Below are positions 1 through 6,335 of a stretch of DNA of 13,786 nucleotides, piece after piece. Numbering within the stretch: position 1 is the stretch's first letter; every line of letters starts with the position of its first letter. Where the stretch lies: assembly GCA_903872005.1 (NCBI GenBank), contig CAIQJD010000689.1, positions 1 to 13,786 of the forward strand, given 5' to 3'. Source of the stretch: an uncultured bacterium. GTDB lineage: Bacteria; Chloroflexota; Anaerolineae; JACIWP01. A program made the position numbers and the translations under genes. The notes below the pieces were generated by a model. That model saw only the letters and a program-made list of their open reading frames with translations. It was not told the origin of the DNA and made no database searches.

Positions 1-144
1 CAGGGTGGTGAAGCCGATGGGATACATTTCAAATGCGGTCGTCGAAGGCACCAGGTCACTGACCGGGCCGTATAAGATGGATTCGCGCCGGAAATCATAG
101 ACGCTGGGCGCATGGAGAAGGACGAAGTCTGCTTGTGAGGCCAA
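1..144 (-). CDS. B12-binding-type radical SAM protein, N-terminal fragment (runs off the window)
   Basis: Only the first 48 codons are present; the gene continues beyond base 1. The peptide carries LLHAPSVYDFRRE and then VPSTTAFEMYPIGF. This resembles the opening of B12-binding-domain radical SAM proteins, where an initial beta strand (LLHAPS) begins the cobalamin-binding fold and an EMYP-G-F segment follows. The start is TTG (complement of 142-144). It is chosen because a full AAGGAG (complement of 151-156) lies six bases upstream, and the frame meets a stop codon before any ATG is reached. Neither the radical SAM CxxxCxxC motif nor most of the cobalamin domain is in the window, so the family call rests on the N-terminus alone. 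The gene lies downstream of moxR in the same direction, separated by 118 bases containing inverted repeats. Confidence 0.6.
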   Translation of the reverse strand, partial: MASQADFVLLHAPSVYDFRRESILYGPVSDLVPSTTAFEMYPIGFTTL

Positions 145-170
145 TGATAGCTCCTTGGGAAGCTGTCAGC

Positions 171-257
171 ATCAGCAATCAGCGGTCAGACCGAAAGACC
201 ATTGCTCCGGTCTCTTGAATGCGGCTGAAGGCCGAATGCTGAAAGCTGATTGCTGAT
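171..257. repeat. Inverted-repeat intergenic element
   Basis: ATCAGCAATCAGC (171-183) is matched by its exact reverse complement GCTGATTGCTGAT (245-257). Two shorter stem-loops lie between the arms: AGACCG (188-193) with CGGTCT (208-213), and CGGC (222-225) with GCCG (231-234). The segment fills most of the gap between moxR and the radical SAM fragment. It could act as a terminator or processing site for the moxR transcript, or be a copy of a small dispersed repeat. Only one copy is visible here, so mobility cannot be judged. Confidence 0.6.
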
Positions 258-262
258 CGCTC

Positions 263-1216
<954 letters not shown>

Positions 1217-1265
1217 GTCCCTCATCCCTTCTAGCCAGCGCCCATGCGCCGTCCCTTGCTGCGCC

Positions 1266-1294
1266 ATTATAGCGCCTCTTGCGTGGTCTGGCAA
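1266..1294 (-). promoter_or_regulatory. Sigma-70-like promoter of the moxR gene
   Basis: Read on the minus strand, TTGCCA (complement of 1289-1294) is followed by exactly 17 bases and TATAAT (complement of 1266-1271), a perfect -10 box. Transcription would start near 1259, leaving a leader of about 43 bases before the ATG at 1216. The promoter lies inside the upward extension of the moxR frame and so argues against upstream start codons, including the ATG at 1267 that overlaps the -10 box. Confidence 0.7.
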
Positions 1295-1321
1295 TGCCGC
1301 CAGATAACACAATACAGAGAG

Positions 1322-1350
1322 CGCAGACCCCATTGCTCATGAGGTCTGCG
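1322..1350 (-). terminator. Hairpin, probable terminator of the ferredoxin-methyltransferase operon
   Basis: CGCAGACC (1322-1329) pairs perfectly with GGTCTGCG (1343-1350) around a 13-base loop. It lies about 40 bases past the methyltransferase stop and before the moxR promoter, where an operon end is expected. On the minus strand the stem is followed by a moderately T-rich run without a long T tract, so termination may be inefficient. Confidence 0.45.
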
Positions 1351-1389
1351 TCCCCCTGTACCCTCCGACGAAGTGGTATCCGCCGGCTG

Positions 1390-2154
1390 CTAAGCGGCGC
1401 GAGCCACGGTCACCAAATTGCCGCTCTTCGTCGGATCAAACGGCTCGTCGCTCAGACTTCCGTAAAAGCGTAGCGTATCAAAGCCGGCGCGTTCCAGCGC
1501 CGCTTCCAGATCACGTTGAAAGATGGGTCGCAATTCTGTACTATCGGCGGATTGGCTCCAGGTCTGGCCCTGCCGGCGCAATGTCACTATGTTGAAGGTA
1601 AGCGTCTCGGCCCCGAAGTCGTAGAAACGCAGGAAGACCCATTCCTGGTCGCCTTCGCGGTGCGCCTCCGGCGGCATCCAACGCGCGCGCGTCTTCCACA
1701 CCTGGTCGAAGTTGCGATTCTGGACGAGGAGCAGACCGCCAGGCCGCAGTGCCTTCCGAAAATCGGCCAGCGCGCGATCCAATGCGCCGGCGTCGAGCGC
1801 ATGGGGCAGCGAGTTGCCCAGGCAAAGCACGGCGTCAAATGGGCGGTCGAGGCGGCCGGCTTGCTCGCCGAAGCCGGCGACGAGGAACTCGACCTCTGCG
1901 CCGGCTTGCGCCGCGTTGCGCCGGGCGACCTCAATCATGTTGGCGCTGAGATCGCTCCCGACGACCTGGTAGCCGGCGCGCGCCAGGGCGATGCTGTGTT
2001 GGCCGGTGCCGCACGCGGTATCGAGGACGCGCCGCGCCCCAACGCTCTGTAGCCGGCTCTCCAGGAAAGGGCGCTCGAAGGCCAGTCGGTTCGACCAGTT
2101 GACGAAGCGGTCATAGTCGGCGCTGAACTGGTCGTAGAGCGGGACGTGCGTCAT
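1390..2154 (-). CDS. Class I SAM-dependent methyltransferase
   Basis: The 254-residue protein has the Rossmann-type methyltransferase fold. An N-terminal cap (YDQFSADYDRFVNW) is followed by motif I VLDTACGTGQ (about 43-52), the acidic end of strand 2 (VVGSDLS), the motif IV region DAVLCLGNSLPH, and the post-IV segment LRPGGLLLVQNRNFD. It transfers a methyl group from S-adenosylmethionine. The substrate is not predictable; the CLGNSLPH segment resembles small-molecule methyltransferases of the glycine/sarcosine type, but the resemblance is loose. The start at 2154 is supported by GGAG eight bases upstream and by a 4-base ATGA overlap with the preceding gene's stop, which suggests translational coupling. 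An in-frame extension to 2250 lies entirely inside that neighbour and is Arg-rich and implausible. It is the last gene of the operon. Confidence 0.85.
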   Translation of the reverse strand: MTHVPLYDQFSADYDRFVNWSNRLAFERPFLESRLQSVGARRVLDTACGTGQHSIALARAGYQVVGSDLSANMIEVARRNAAQAGAEVEFLVAGFGEQAGRLDRPFDAVLCLGNSLPHALDAGALDRALADFRKALRPGGLLLVQNRNFDQVWKTRARWMPPEAHREGDQEWVFLRFYDFGAETLTFNIVTLRRQGQTWSQSADSTELRPIFQRDLEAALERAGFDTLRFYGSLSDEPFDPTKSGNLVTVARAA

Positions 2155-2426
2155 GCGGCCGGCTCCGCGACGGCGACCTGGCACTGCGCTTCTTCTTGTT
2201 GCAGACGGGCGTACTTCTGCGCGCCGACGCACTCTTTGGCGAATTTGCACCAGTCAATGCAGGATGCGCCGCGCTTCTTGCTAACGAAACCACCGCAGCT
2301 CTTGCAGCGGATCACCAGTTCATCGGACCACAGCTCGATCTCTTTCCCGCAATGCGGGCAGCCGAGATATTCGGGGCGGATTTCCTTGAACAGTTTCGAG
2401 CCTGGGCAACTACCATTCAGTCCCAT
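2151..2426 (-). CDS. Small cysteine-rich zinc-ribbon-like protein
   Basis: The 91-residue protein has nine cysteines. C23/C26 (GCPHCG) and C41/C44 (RCKSCG) form a zinc-ribbon-like pair of CxxC knuckles around an ELWSDEL segment. C56, C60 and C66 follow in a CIDWCKFAKECVG motif, and C7 lies in SCPGSK. Small proteins with this combination occur in anaerobes next to ferredoxins, and their function is unknown. The second cysteine group could bind another metal or an iron-sulfur cluster, which is speculation. The ATG at 2426 has a perfect AGGAGG six bases upstream (complement of 2433-2438). Its stop overlaps the methyltransferase start by four bases. Placement between a ferredoxin and a methyltransferase suggests a shared redox-linked function. 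Confidence 0.85.
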   Translation of the reverse strand: MGLNGSCPGSKLFKEIRPEYLGCPHCGKEIELWSDELVIRCKSCGGFVSKKRGASCIDWCKFAKECVGAQKYARLQQEEAQCQVAVAEPAA

Positions 2427-2465
2427 CGGGGGCCTCCTCTGCGACAGCCGGCCGGCGCGTCGCGC

Positions 2466-2843
2466 TCAGCCGTGAATGAGCGCCGGCAAGCAATGAGTGC
2501 ATACCCACAGGCTCTTGCCCTGGGTTCGCACCGGCAACAAGACGCTGAACTCTTCCCTGGCCCCACAACGGAAGCAGCTCTGGGAAAGATACTGCGTGCT
2601 GCGCGCTTCCATCCGCTCATGGGCGGCATGCTCGTCGAACGCAACTGCCTCCCGGTCCTCGATGGTCAGCGCGCCCGTGGGACATACGCCCAGGCAGAAG
2701 CCGGCCCCATCACACAATTCGTCGCGCACCACTTTGGCCTTGCCATTGATCAGCTCAATCGCCCCTTCGGCGCACGGCGTGACGCATAGGCCGCACCCAT
2801 TGCACAGGCGCTCGTCAATTCTCACGATCTGTCGTTTCGCCAT
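2466..2843 (-). CDS. Ferredoxin-type iron-sulfur protein with C-terminal zinc ribbon
   Basis: The 125-residue protein has a two-cluster ferredoxin domain followed by a zinc-ribbon tail. The first motif is a full CxxCxxCxxxC (C14, C17, C20, C24), with Ala rather than Pro after the last cysteine. The second reads [13 protein letters not shown]44, C50 and C54 are present, but position 47 is Ala where the second ligand should be. This site would bind a [3Fe-4S] cluster, or a [4Fe-4S] cluster with another ligand, or none. The C-terminus has CFRCG (C90, C93) and CTHC (C115, C118), which can form one zinc site. It presumably carries electrons in the cytosol. It lies 22 bases after the upstream ferredoxin gene and 39 before the next gene. 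A GGTGGG sequence about eight bases before the ATG may serve as ribosome site. Confidence 0.88.
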   Translation of the reverse strand: MAKRQIVRIDERLCNGCGLCVTPCAEGAIELINGKAKVVRDELCDGAGFCLGVCPTGALTIEDREAVAFDEHAAHERMEARSTQYLSQSCFRCGAREEFSVLLPVRTQGKSLWVCTHCLPALIHG

Positions 2844-2865
2844 TGGCTATTCCCACCCTCTTCGC

Positions 2866-3084
2866 TTATGGAGTTGCCAGCGAGACTTCGTAGTACAGCG
2901 CCACCGCGCCTTCGGGACAGACGTCTTCGCACACGCCGCAATAGCTGCACAGGTCAGAGGCGACGAAGACGACGCGACCATTGACTATCTGCACCGCGCC
3001 GGCGGGACAATTTCGCACGCACGAGCCGCAGCCGGTGCAACGCGTCGTATCCACTTCGGGCAATGCCCACTGCTCTTCGTTCAT
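2866..3084 (-). CDS. 2[4Fe-4S] ferredoxin
   Basis: This 72-residue clostridial-type ferredoxin has two complete cluster motifs: C16-C19-C22-C26 followed by Pro, and C46-C49-C52-C56 followed by Pro. The pseudo-twofold repeat (CPAGAVQIVNG and CPEGAVALYYE) is typical. Each cysteine set binds one [4Fe-4S] cluster with the last cysteine swapped between sets, giving a low-potential electron carrier. It is the first gene of the operon. The best ribosome site (GGAG, complement of 3097-3100) is 12 bases from the ATG, longer than ideal. The leader of about 42 bases follows a promoter that appears dependent on a Crp/Fnr-type activator. The redox partner is unknown. Confidence 0.92.
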   Translation of the reverse strand: MNEEQWALPEVDTTRCTGCGSCVRNCPAGAVQIVNGRVVFVASDLCSYCGVCEDVCPEGAVALYYEVSLATP

Positions 3085-3119
3085 GGTCGCTGGAGACTCC
3101 TCACTCCCGGAACTCTCTC

Positions 3120-3135
3120 ACTGGTTATAGCCAGT
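3120..3135. promoter_or_regulatory. Small palindrome overlapping the -10 region of the ferredoxin promoter
   Basis: ACTGG (3120-3124) and CCAGT (3131-3135) are inverted copies separated by six bases, overlapping the proposed TATACT box and start point. It could be a second protein-binding site or a small transcript hairpin. It may also be chance, since short palindromes are common. Confidence 0.25.
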
Positions 3136-3138
3136 ATA
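3133..3138 (-). promoter_or_regulatory. -10 box of the ferredoxin operon promoter
   Basis: TATACT on the minus strand matches five of six consensus bases. The corresponding -35 position (complement of 3156-3161, CAGACG) is very poor and is overlapped by the Crp-type operator, as expected for an activator-dependent class II promoter. Transcription is predicted to start near 3126. A stem of AGACGCG (3138-3144) with CGCGTCT (3154-3160) occupies the spacer and could also help end the upstream regulator transcript. Confidence 0.55.
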
Positions 3139-3159
3139 GACGCGTGGCGTCGGCGCGTC

Positions 3160-3175
3160 TGTGACTTTCCTCACA
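3160..3175. promoter_or_regulatory. Crp-type operator TGTGA-N6-TCACA
   Basis: The site reads TGTGACTTTCCTCACA, with two perfect half-sites and the standard six-base spacer. Its centre is 41.5 bases upstream of the start predicted from the TATACT box at 3133-3138. The neighbouring regulator gene has the recognition-helix residues Arg and Glu plus a final Arg (RExxSR), which in the Crp family read the G:C pairs of TGTGA. This makes it the likely binder. The site sits just past the regulator's stop codon and before the ferredoxin operon. Confidence 0.78.
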
Positions 3176-3178
3176 CCG

Positions 3179-3844
3179 CTACACGCCGCAGGCCAGTGTC
3201 AGCAGGCCATCGCGGTCGAGGACGATGATATTCTGACGTTCCATGCGGATCAGTCCCTGCGTCTGGAAGTCGCGCAGCGTCCGGCTGATGACTTCGCGCA
3301 CGGTGCCGAGACGATTCGCCAGTTCCTGTTGCGTGAAGCGGCCGGCCACTTCTCCTTCCACCATGCGCACCAACTGGCGCGCCAGACGTTCGGACACGCT
3401 GTGCAGCGCCAGTTCTTCGATCAGGCTGGTCATCTGGCGCAGCCGGCCGGCGAAGTTGAGCAGGATCGCTCGCGCCACCGAAGGGTGACGCGCCAAGATC
3501 TGCAGGAAGTCGGCGCGGCTGAGGACGTATAGCGTGACATCGGTGCGCGCCGCGGCGCTGGCTGGCGCGGGCCGACCGTCTGCGGTCGCCACCAAGTTGA
3601 AACTCTGGCCGGCGAACAGGTCAGCGAGGGCTTGCTCTCGGCCGCTGGGGGCCAGGCGATAGACGCGTACCTGCCCATGCGCCACGAAGAACGCGCTATC
3701 CGTCGGCTCGCCTTCCAGGAGAATCTGCTCGCCGCGCGCCGCCTGTCGCACGCGCAAGGCGCGGGCCACTTCGGCCAGGCCGGCCGCATCCAGGCCGGCG
3801 AAGATGGGCTGCTGCGTGACGAAGGCGTGTGCGTCATCGCTCAT
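3179..3844 (-). CDS. Crp/Fnr-family transcriptional regulator
   Basis: The 221-residue regulator has an N-terminal cyclic-nucleotide-binding-like beta barrel (about 12-125), a long dimerisation helix (about 125-158) and a C-terminal winged helix. The HTH is near 170-191 and contains RFTQQELANRLGTVREVISR. The recognition helix has R183, E184, S187 and R188. The Gly-Glu and Arg-Ser pairs that hold cAMP in E. coli Crp are absent from the barrel (the region reads FNLVATADG, then AAARTDV). The only cysteine is C219, so an Fnr-type cluster is ruled out. The effector is therefore unknown; the FNLVATADGRPAP stretch resembles Dnr/Nnr-like and other orphan members. The start at 3844 overlaps the hydrolase stop by four bases, and the frame's extension to 3922 lies inside that gene. 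It probably controls the ferredoxin operon through the 3160-3175 operator. Confidence 0.9.
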   Translation of the reverse strand: MSDDAHAFVTQQPIFAGLDAAGLAEVARALRVRQAARGEQILLEGEPTDSAFFVAHGQVRVYRLAPSGREQALADLFAGQSFNLVATADGRPAPASAAARTDVTLYVLSRADFLQILARHPSVARAILLNFAGRLRQMTSLIEELALHSVSERLARQLVRMVEGEVAGRFTQQELANRLGTVREVISRTLRDFQTQGLIRMERQNIIVLDRDGLLTLACGV

Positions 3845-4815
3845 GGGGTCAATCCATCCAGGAAGGGGGTGATGGCGCGCAAGAATTCTTCGGGCTGCTC
3901 TTCTTGCGGGACGTGGCCGCATTGCGGGATGACCGCCAATTGGGCCTGGGGCAGCTCGCGCGCCAGTCGCCGGCTGAGATCCGTGGCGACCCAGGTGTCC
4001 GCGTCGCCGGTAATGACCAGCGTCGGCACGGTCAGGCGGTTGAGCCGGGAGGACAGATCGAGGGACTGGCTCGCCAGGGTGACTTCCCAGAAAGCGCGTT
4101 CCCAGTTGGCGAGCTGCAGCGGCCGGCGGTAGGCCGCCAGGCGCTCCGGCGTGATCTTGGCGGGGGCGTACCAGGCGGAGCGAATGAGCTGGTCGCCGCG
4201 TAAGCCGAACATATAGTGTACGATCCAGGGGCCGAGCTTACGCATCTGCGCGGTGTTCAGGAGGGGGCGCACCCAGGCCGGCGCCCCGCCGCCCTGATAG
4301 ATCGCCGCATCTACAAAGACCAGCCCGGCGACCCGTTCGGGGTGGCGCAGCGCCGTGACGGCCGCAATCGTCCCGCCGGCCGAATGGCCCACCAGGACCG
4401 CGCTCTGAATGTGCAATTGATCCATCAGCGCAACGACCATATCGGCCTGCGCCGTCTGACTGTAGGGATTGGCGCCTCCCCATTCGCCGGCCATCGGGCG
4501 GGATGTGAGGCCAAAGCCGGGCCGGTCGAGGGCGACGACTCGATGCTTCTGCGCGAGAGGCTCCATGACGTCGTCCCACGAGACGGTGCTGGAGCCGAGG
4601 CCGTGCAAGAGGATCAGCGCCGGCTTGCTCCGGCCGGCATCCCGGGTGTATACCATCAGCCCATTCACTTGCAGGAACAAGCCGTCGGGTTCGGCGAGGG
4701 CTTCCGGCATGACATCGTCCGGCGCGGTCGGGTAGGGGATTAACAGAGGAACGATGAGCGCCACGACCAATATGACCAGGGCGATGCTGACCAGCCAGCG
4801 CAGACAACCTTTCAT
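3841..4815 (-). CDS. Membrane-anchored alpha/beta hydrolase
   Basis: The 324-residue protein belongs to the alpha/beta hydrolase fold. A hydrophobic segment (about 7-27) follows a short basic N-terminus and acts as a signal anchor, placing the enzyme domain outside the membrane; a cleavable signal is less likely. Seen in order are the oxyanion HG (71-72) in LLHGLGSSTVSW, DRPGFG (97-102), the nucleophile elbow GHSAGG with Ser145, the acid in TGDADTWV (Asp271 or Asp273), and the catalytic His301 in CGHVPQEE. Substrate is unknown. The ATG at 4815 has GGGAG about eight bases upstream, and a promoter (4851-4879) lies just before it. The frame extends to 4860 but that part overlaps the promoter. 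It is co-transcribed with the Crp/Fnr gene. Confidence 0.9.
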   Translation of the reverse strand: MKGCLRWLVSIALVILVVALIVPLLIPYPTAPDDVMPEALAEPDGLFLQVNGLMVYTRDAGRSKPALILLHGLGSSTVSWDDVMEPLAQKHRVVALDRPGFGLTSRPMAGEWGGANPYSQTAQADMVVALMDQLHIQSAVLVGHSAGGTIAAVTALRHPERVAGLVFVDAAIYQGGGAPAWVRPLLNTAQMRKLGPWIVHYMFGLRGDQLIRSAWYAPAKITPERLAAYRRPLQLANWERAFWEVTLASQSLDLSSRLNRLTVPTLVITGDADTWVATDLSRRLARELPQAQLAVIPQCGHVPQEEQPEEFLRAITPFLDGLTP

Positions 4816-4850
4816 CAGGTTTCTCCCTTCGCCAGAGCATTTTCGGAGCA

Positions 4851-4879
4851 AGCATAGCATGGGTCGCGACGCGCCGCAA
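4851..4879 (-). promoter_or_regulatory. Promoter of the hydrolase-regulator operon
   Basis: On the minus strand TTGCGG (complement of 4874-4879) is separated by 17 bases from TATGCT (complement of 4851-4856), which is preceded by TGC, an extended -10 pattern. The predicted start near 4844 leaves a leader of about 29 bases before the ATG at 4815. Both boxes are imperfect. Confidence 0.5.
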
Positions 4880-4894
4880 GCGCGCCGGCGGCTT

Positions 4895-4924
4895 TTGGCG
4901 CGCCGTCAACGCTTGTGGTATTAT
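4895..4924 (+). promoter_or_regulatory. Promoter of the rightward gene run
   Basis: TTGGCG (4895-4900), an 18-base spacer and TATTAT (4919-4924) lie before the first plus-strand gene. TGG just before the -10 makes an extended -10 element. Transcription would begin near 4931, only about 18 bases before the ATG at 4949. The two divergent promoters are separated by about 15 bases, so a shared regulator is possible, but no operator is recognised. Confidence 0.5.
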
Positions 4925-4948
4925 GGGAGAGTAGAAAGGAGCGGCGAG

Positions 4949-5260
4949 ATGGGCTTTTTTGACCGGCTGAAGGCAGCGCTCACCGCGCCGGCCTCCCCGG
5001 CGCAAGCTGGACGGAACTACTGGTTCTATGTCCGCTGCGAGGCATGCGGCGAGGTCTTGCGCGGGCGGATTGACATGTACAACGAGTTAAGCCAGCGTGA
5101 AGATGCGGCCGGCTACATCGTCCGCAAGACCCTCATCGGCAGCCAACGTTGCTATCGTCCGATGGATGTGGTCTTCTATTTCGATGAGAACCGCCGCCTG
5201 GCCGAGCAGGAGATCCGCGGCGGCGAATTCGTATCTGCCGACGATATGCCGCCGGCATAA
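4949..5260 (+). CDS. Small conserved protein of unknown function with one CxxC
   Basis: The 103-residue protein is not assigned to a characterised family. It begins with a short amphipathic segment (MGFFDRLKAALTAP), then has YVRCEACGEVLRGRID with C30 and C33, a single later C68, and a core of alternating strands (DVVFYFDENRRL). The N-terminal FFDRL segment resembles small cytosolic proteins seen in Chloroflexota. One CxxC plus one Cys gives at most three ligands, so metal binding would need a histidine-free arrangement or a dimer. AAAGGAG (4935-4941) seven bases before the ATG fixes the start; the frame's extension to 4754 crosses the divergent promoters. It is the first gene of the rightward run, 28 bases before the PRPP-synthetase-like gene. 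Confidence 0.82.
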   Translation: MGFFDRLKAALTAPASPAQAGRNYWFYVRCEACGEVLRGRIDMYNELSQREDAAGYIVRKTLIGSQRCYRPMDVVFYFDENRRLAEQEIRGGEFVSADDMPPA

Positions 5261-5288
5261 TCTCATGTCTCAGGAGAGGAAGTTGCCC

Positions 5289-6272
5289 ATGTCGCTCCCG
5301 TTTTCGCCTTGCGAAATGGACGCCAAGGCCCTACGGAACTGTCGCGTGTTCAGCGGCAGCGCGCACCCGGAGCTGGCGCGCGAAATCTGCACGTATGTGG
5401 GGCTGTCGCTCAGTCCTTCGCGCACCTTGCGCTTTTCCAATGACAATCTGTATGTCCAGCTTGAAGACAGCGTGCGCGAGAAGGACGTCTTCATCGTCCA
5501 GCCGCTCTGTCCGCCGGCCAATGACCACCTGGTCGAGCTGTTATTGATGTGCGATGCGGCGCGCAGCGCCTCGGCGCGACGCATCACTGCCGTCATCCCG
5601 CACTTCTCGTATGCCCGCTCGGACAAGAAAGATGAGCCGCGCGTTTCCATTGCGGCGCGCCTGATGGCGGATCTGCTGGCGACGGCCGGCGCCGATCACG
5701 TCATCACCATGACGCTGCACTCGCCACAGGTGCATGGGTTCTTCAGCGTGCCGGTGGATCACCTCACCGACCGCTATGTCTTCGCCCACTACCTCAAGGC
5801 GCGCGACCTGAGCCATACCGTGTTGCTGTCGCCCGATCTGGGGCACGCCAAGCCGGCCAGCAAACTGGCCGGCCTGCTCGGAATCCCCATGGCGGCAGCG
5901 AACAAGCAGCGCGTGGATGACGCGCGTGTGGTGATGCTCGACATCATTGGCGACGTGGCCGGCAAAGACGTGATCATCTACGACGATGAAATTGCCACGG
6001 CCGGCACTATCGTCAGCATCGCGCGCTCCTTGTCGGAACAGGGCGCGCGGCGCATCGTTGTGGCCTGCGCGCATGGCCTCTTCACCGGGCCGGCGATTGA
6101 GCGTCTGGGCGCGTTGGATTGTCTGCATGAGATCATCACCACGAATACGGTGCCGATCCCGCCGGCGAAACGCTTGCCCAACATGACCATTCTGTCGGTG
6201 GGAGCAATGTTCGGCGAGGCGATTTGTCGCAACTTATTGGGCACATCCGTGCAGCCGCTCTTCTCGTATTGA
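5289..6272 (+). CDS. Ribose-phosphate pyrophosphokinase (PRPP synthetase) family enzyme
   Basis: The 327-residue protein aligns along its length with PRPP synthetases, which move pyrophosphate from ATP to ribose 5-phosphate for nucleotide, histidine and tryptophan synthesis. Motifs include FSNDNLYV (49-56) with REKDVFIVQ (63-71), YARSDKKDEPR (108-118), LHSPQVHGFF (143-152), the catalytic-loop Lys/Arg in NKQR (205-208), and the phosphoribosyl site DDEIATAGT (232-240). The last motif departs from the usual DDxIDTGGT: the third Asp is Ala236 and a Glu appears at 234. It is probably an active variant, but a diverged paralogue is possible. The ATG at 5289 has AGGAGAGG (5272-5279) upstream; the ATG at 5265 lacks a ribosome site. 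The gene is named prs in characterised bacteria, and a paralogue elsewhere cannot be excluded. Confidence 0.85.
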   Translation: MSLPFSPCEMDAKALRNCRVFSGSAHPELAREICTYVGLSLSPSRTLRFSNDNLYVQLEDSVREKDVFIVQPLCPPANDHLVELLLMCDAARSASARRITAVIPHFSYARSDKKDEPRVSIAARLMADLLATAGADHVITMTLHSPQVHGFFSVPVDHLTDRYVFAHYLKARDLSHTVLLSPDLGHAKPASKLAGLLGIPMAAANKQRVDDARVVMLDIIGDVAGKDVIIYDDEIATAGTIVSIARSLSEQGARRIVVACAHGLFTGPAIERLGALDCLHEIITTNTVPIPPAKRLPNMTILSVGAMFGEAICRNLLGTSVQPLFSY

Positions 6273-6335
6273 GAGTGATCGCAGCGCGCGGCTGGCGCGA
6301 TCTGATGCGCCGGCGCGTCGCCCGGAGGTGGAGAC

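Noticed and set aside
2196..2789. 197-codon plus-strand open frame over the ferredoxin and zinc-ribbon genes
   Set aside because: The minus-strand genes have intact cysteine motifs and ribosome sites; the plus-strand product has neither.
3160..3175. Reading the palindrome as an Fnr (oxygen-response) site
   Set aside because: Fnr half-sites are TTGAT/ATCAA. Here both half-sites are exact Crp-type TGTGA/TCACA, and the local regulator lacks cluster cysteines.
5265..5288. ATG at 5265 as the start of the PRPP-synthetase gene
   Set aside because: There is no ribosome site before it, while AGGAGAGG lies correctly before the ATG at 5289.
6294..6311. GGCGC/GCGCC hairpin after the PRPP-synthetase gene as a terminator
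   Set aside because: Only a five-base stem with an eight-base loop and no T tract; in DNA this GC-rich such stems arise by chance.
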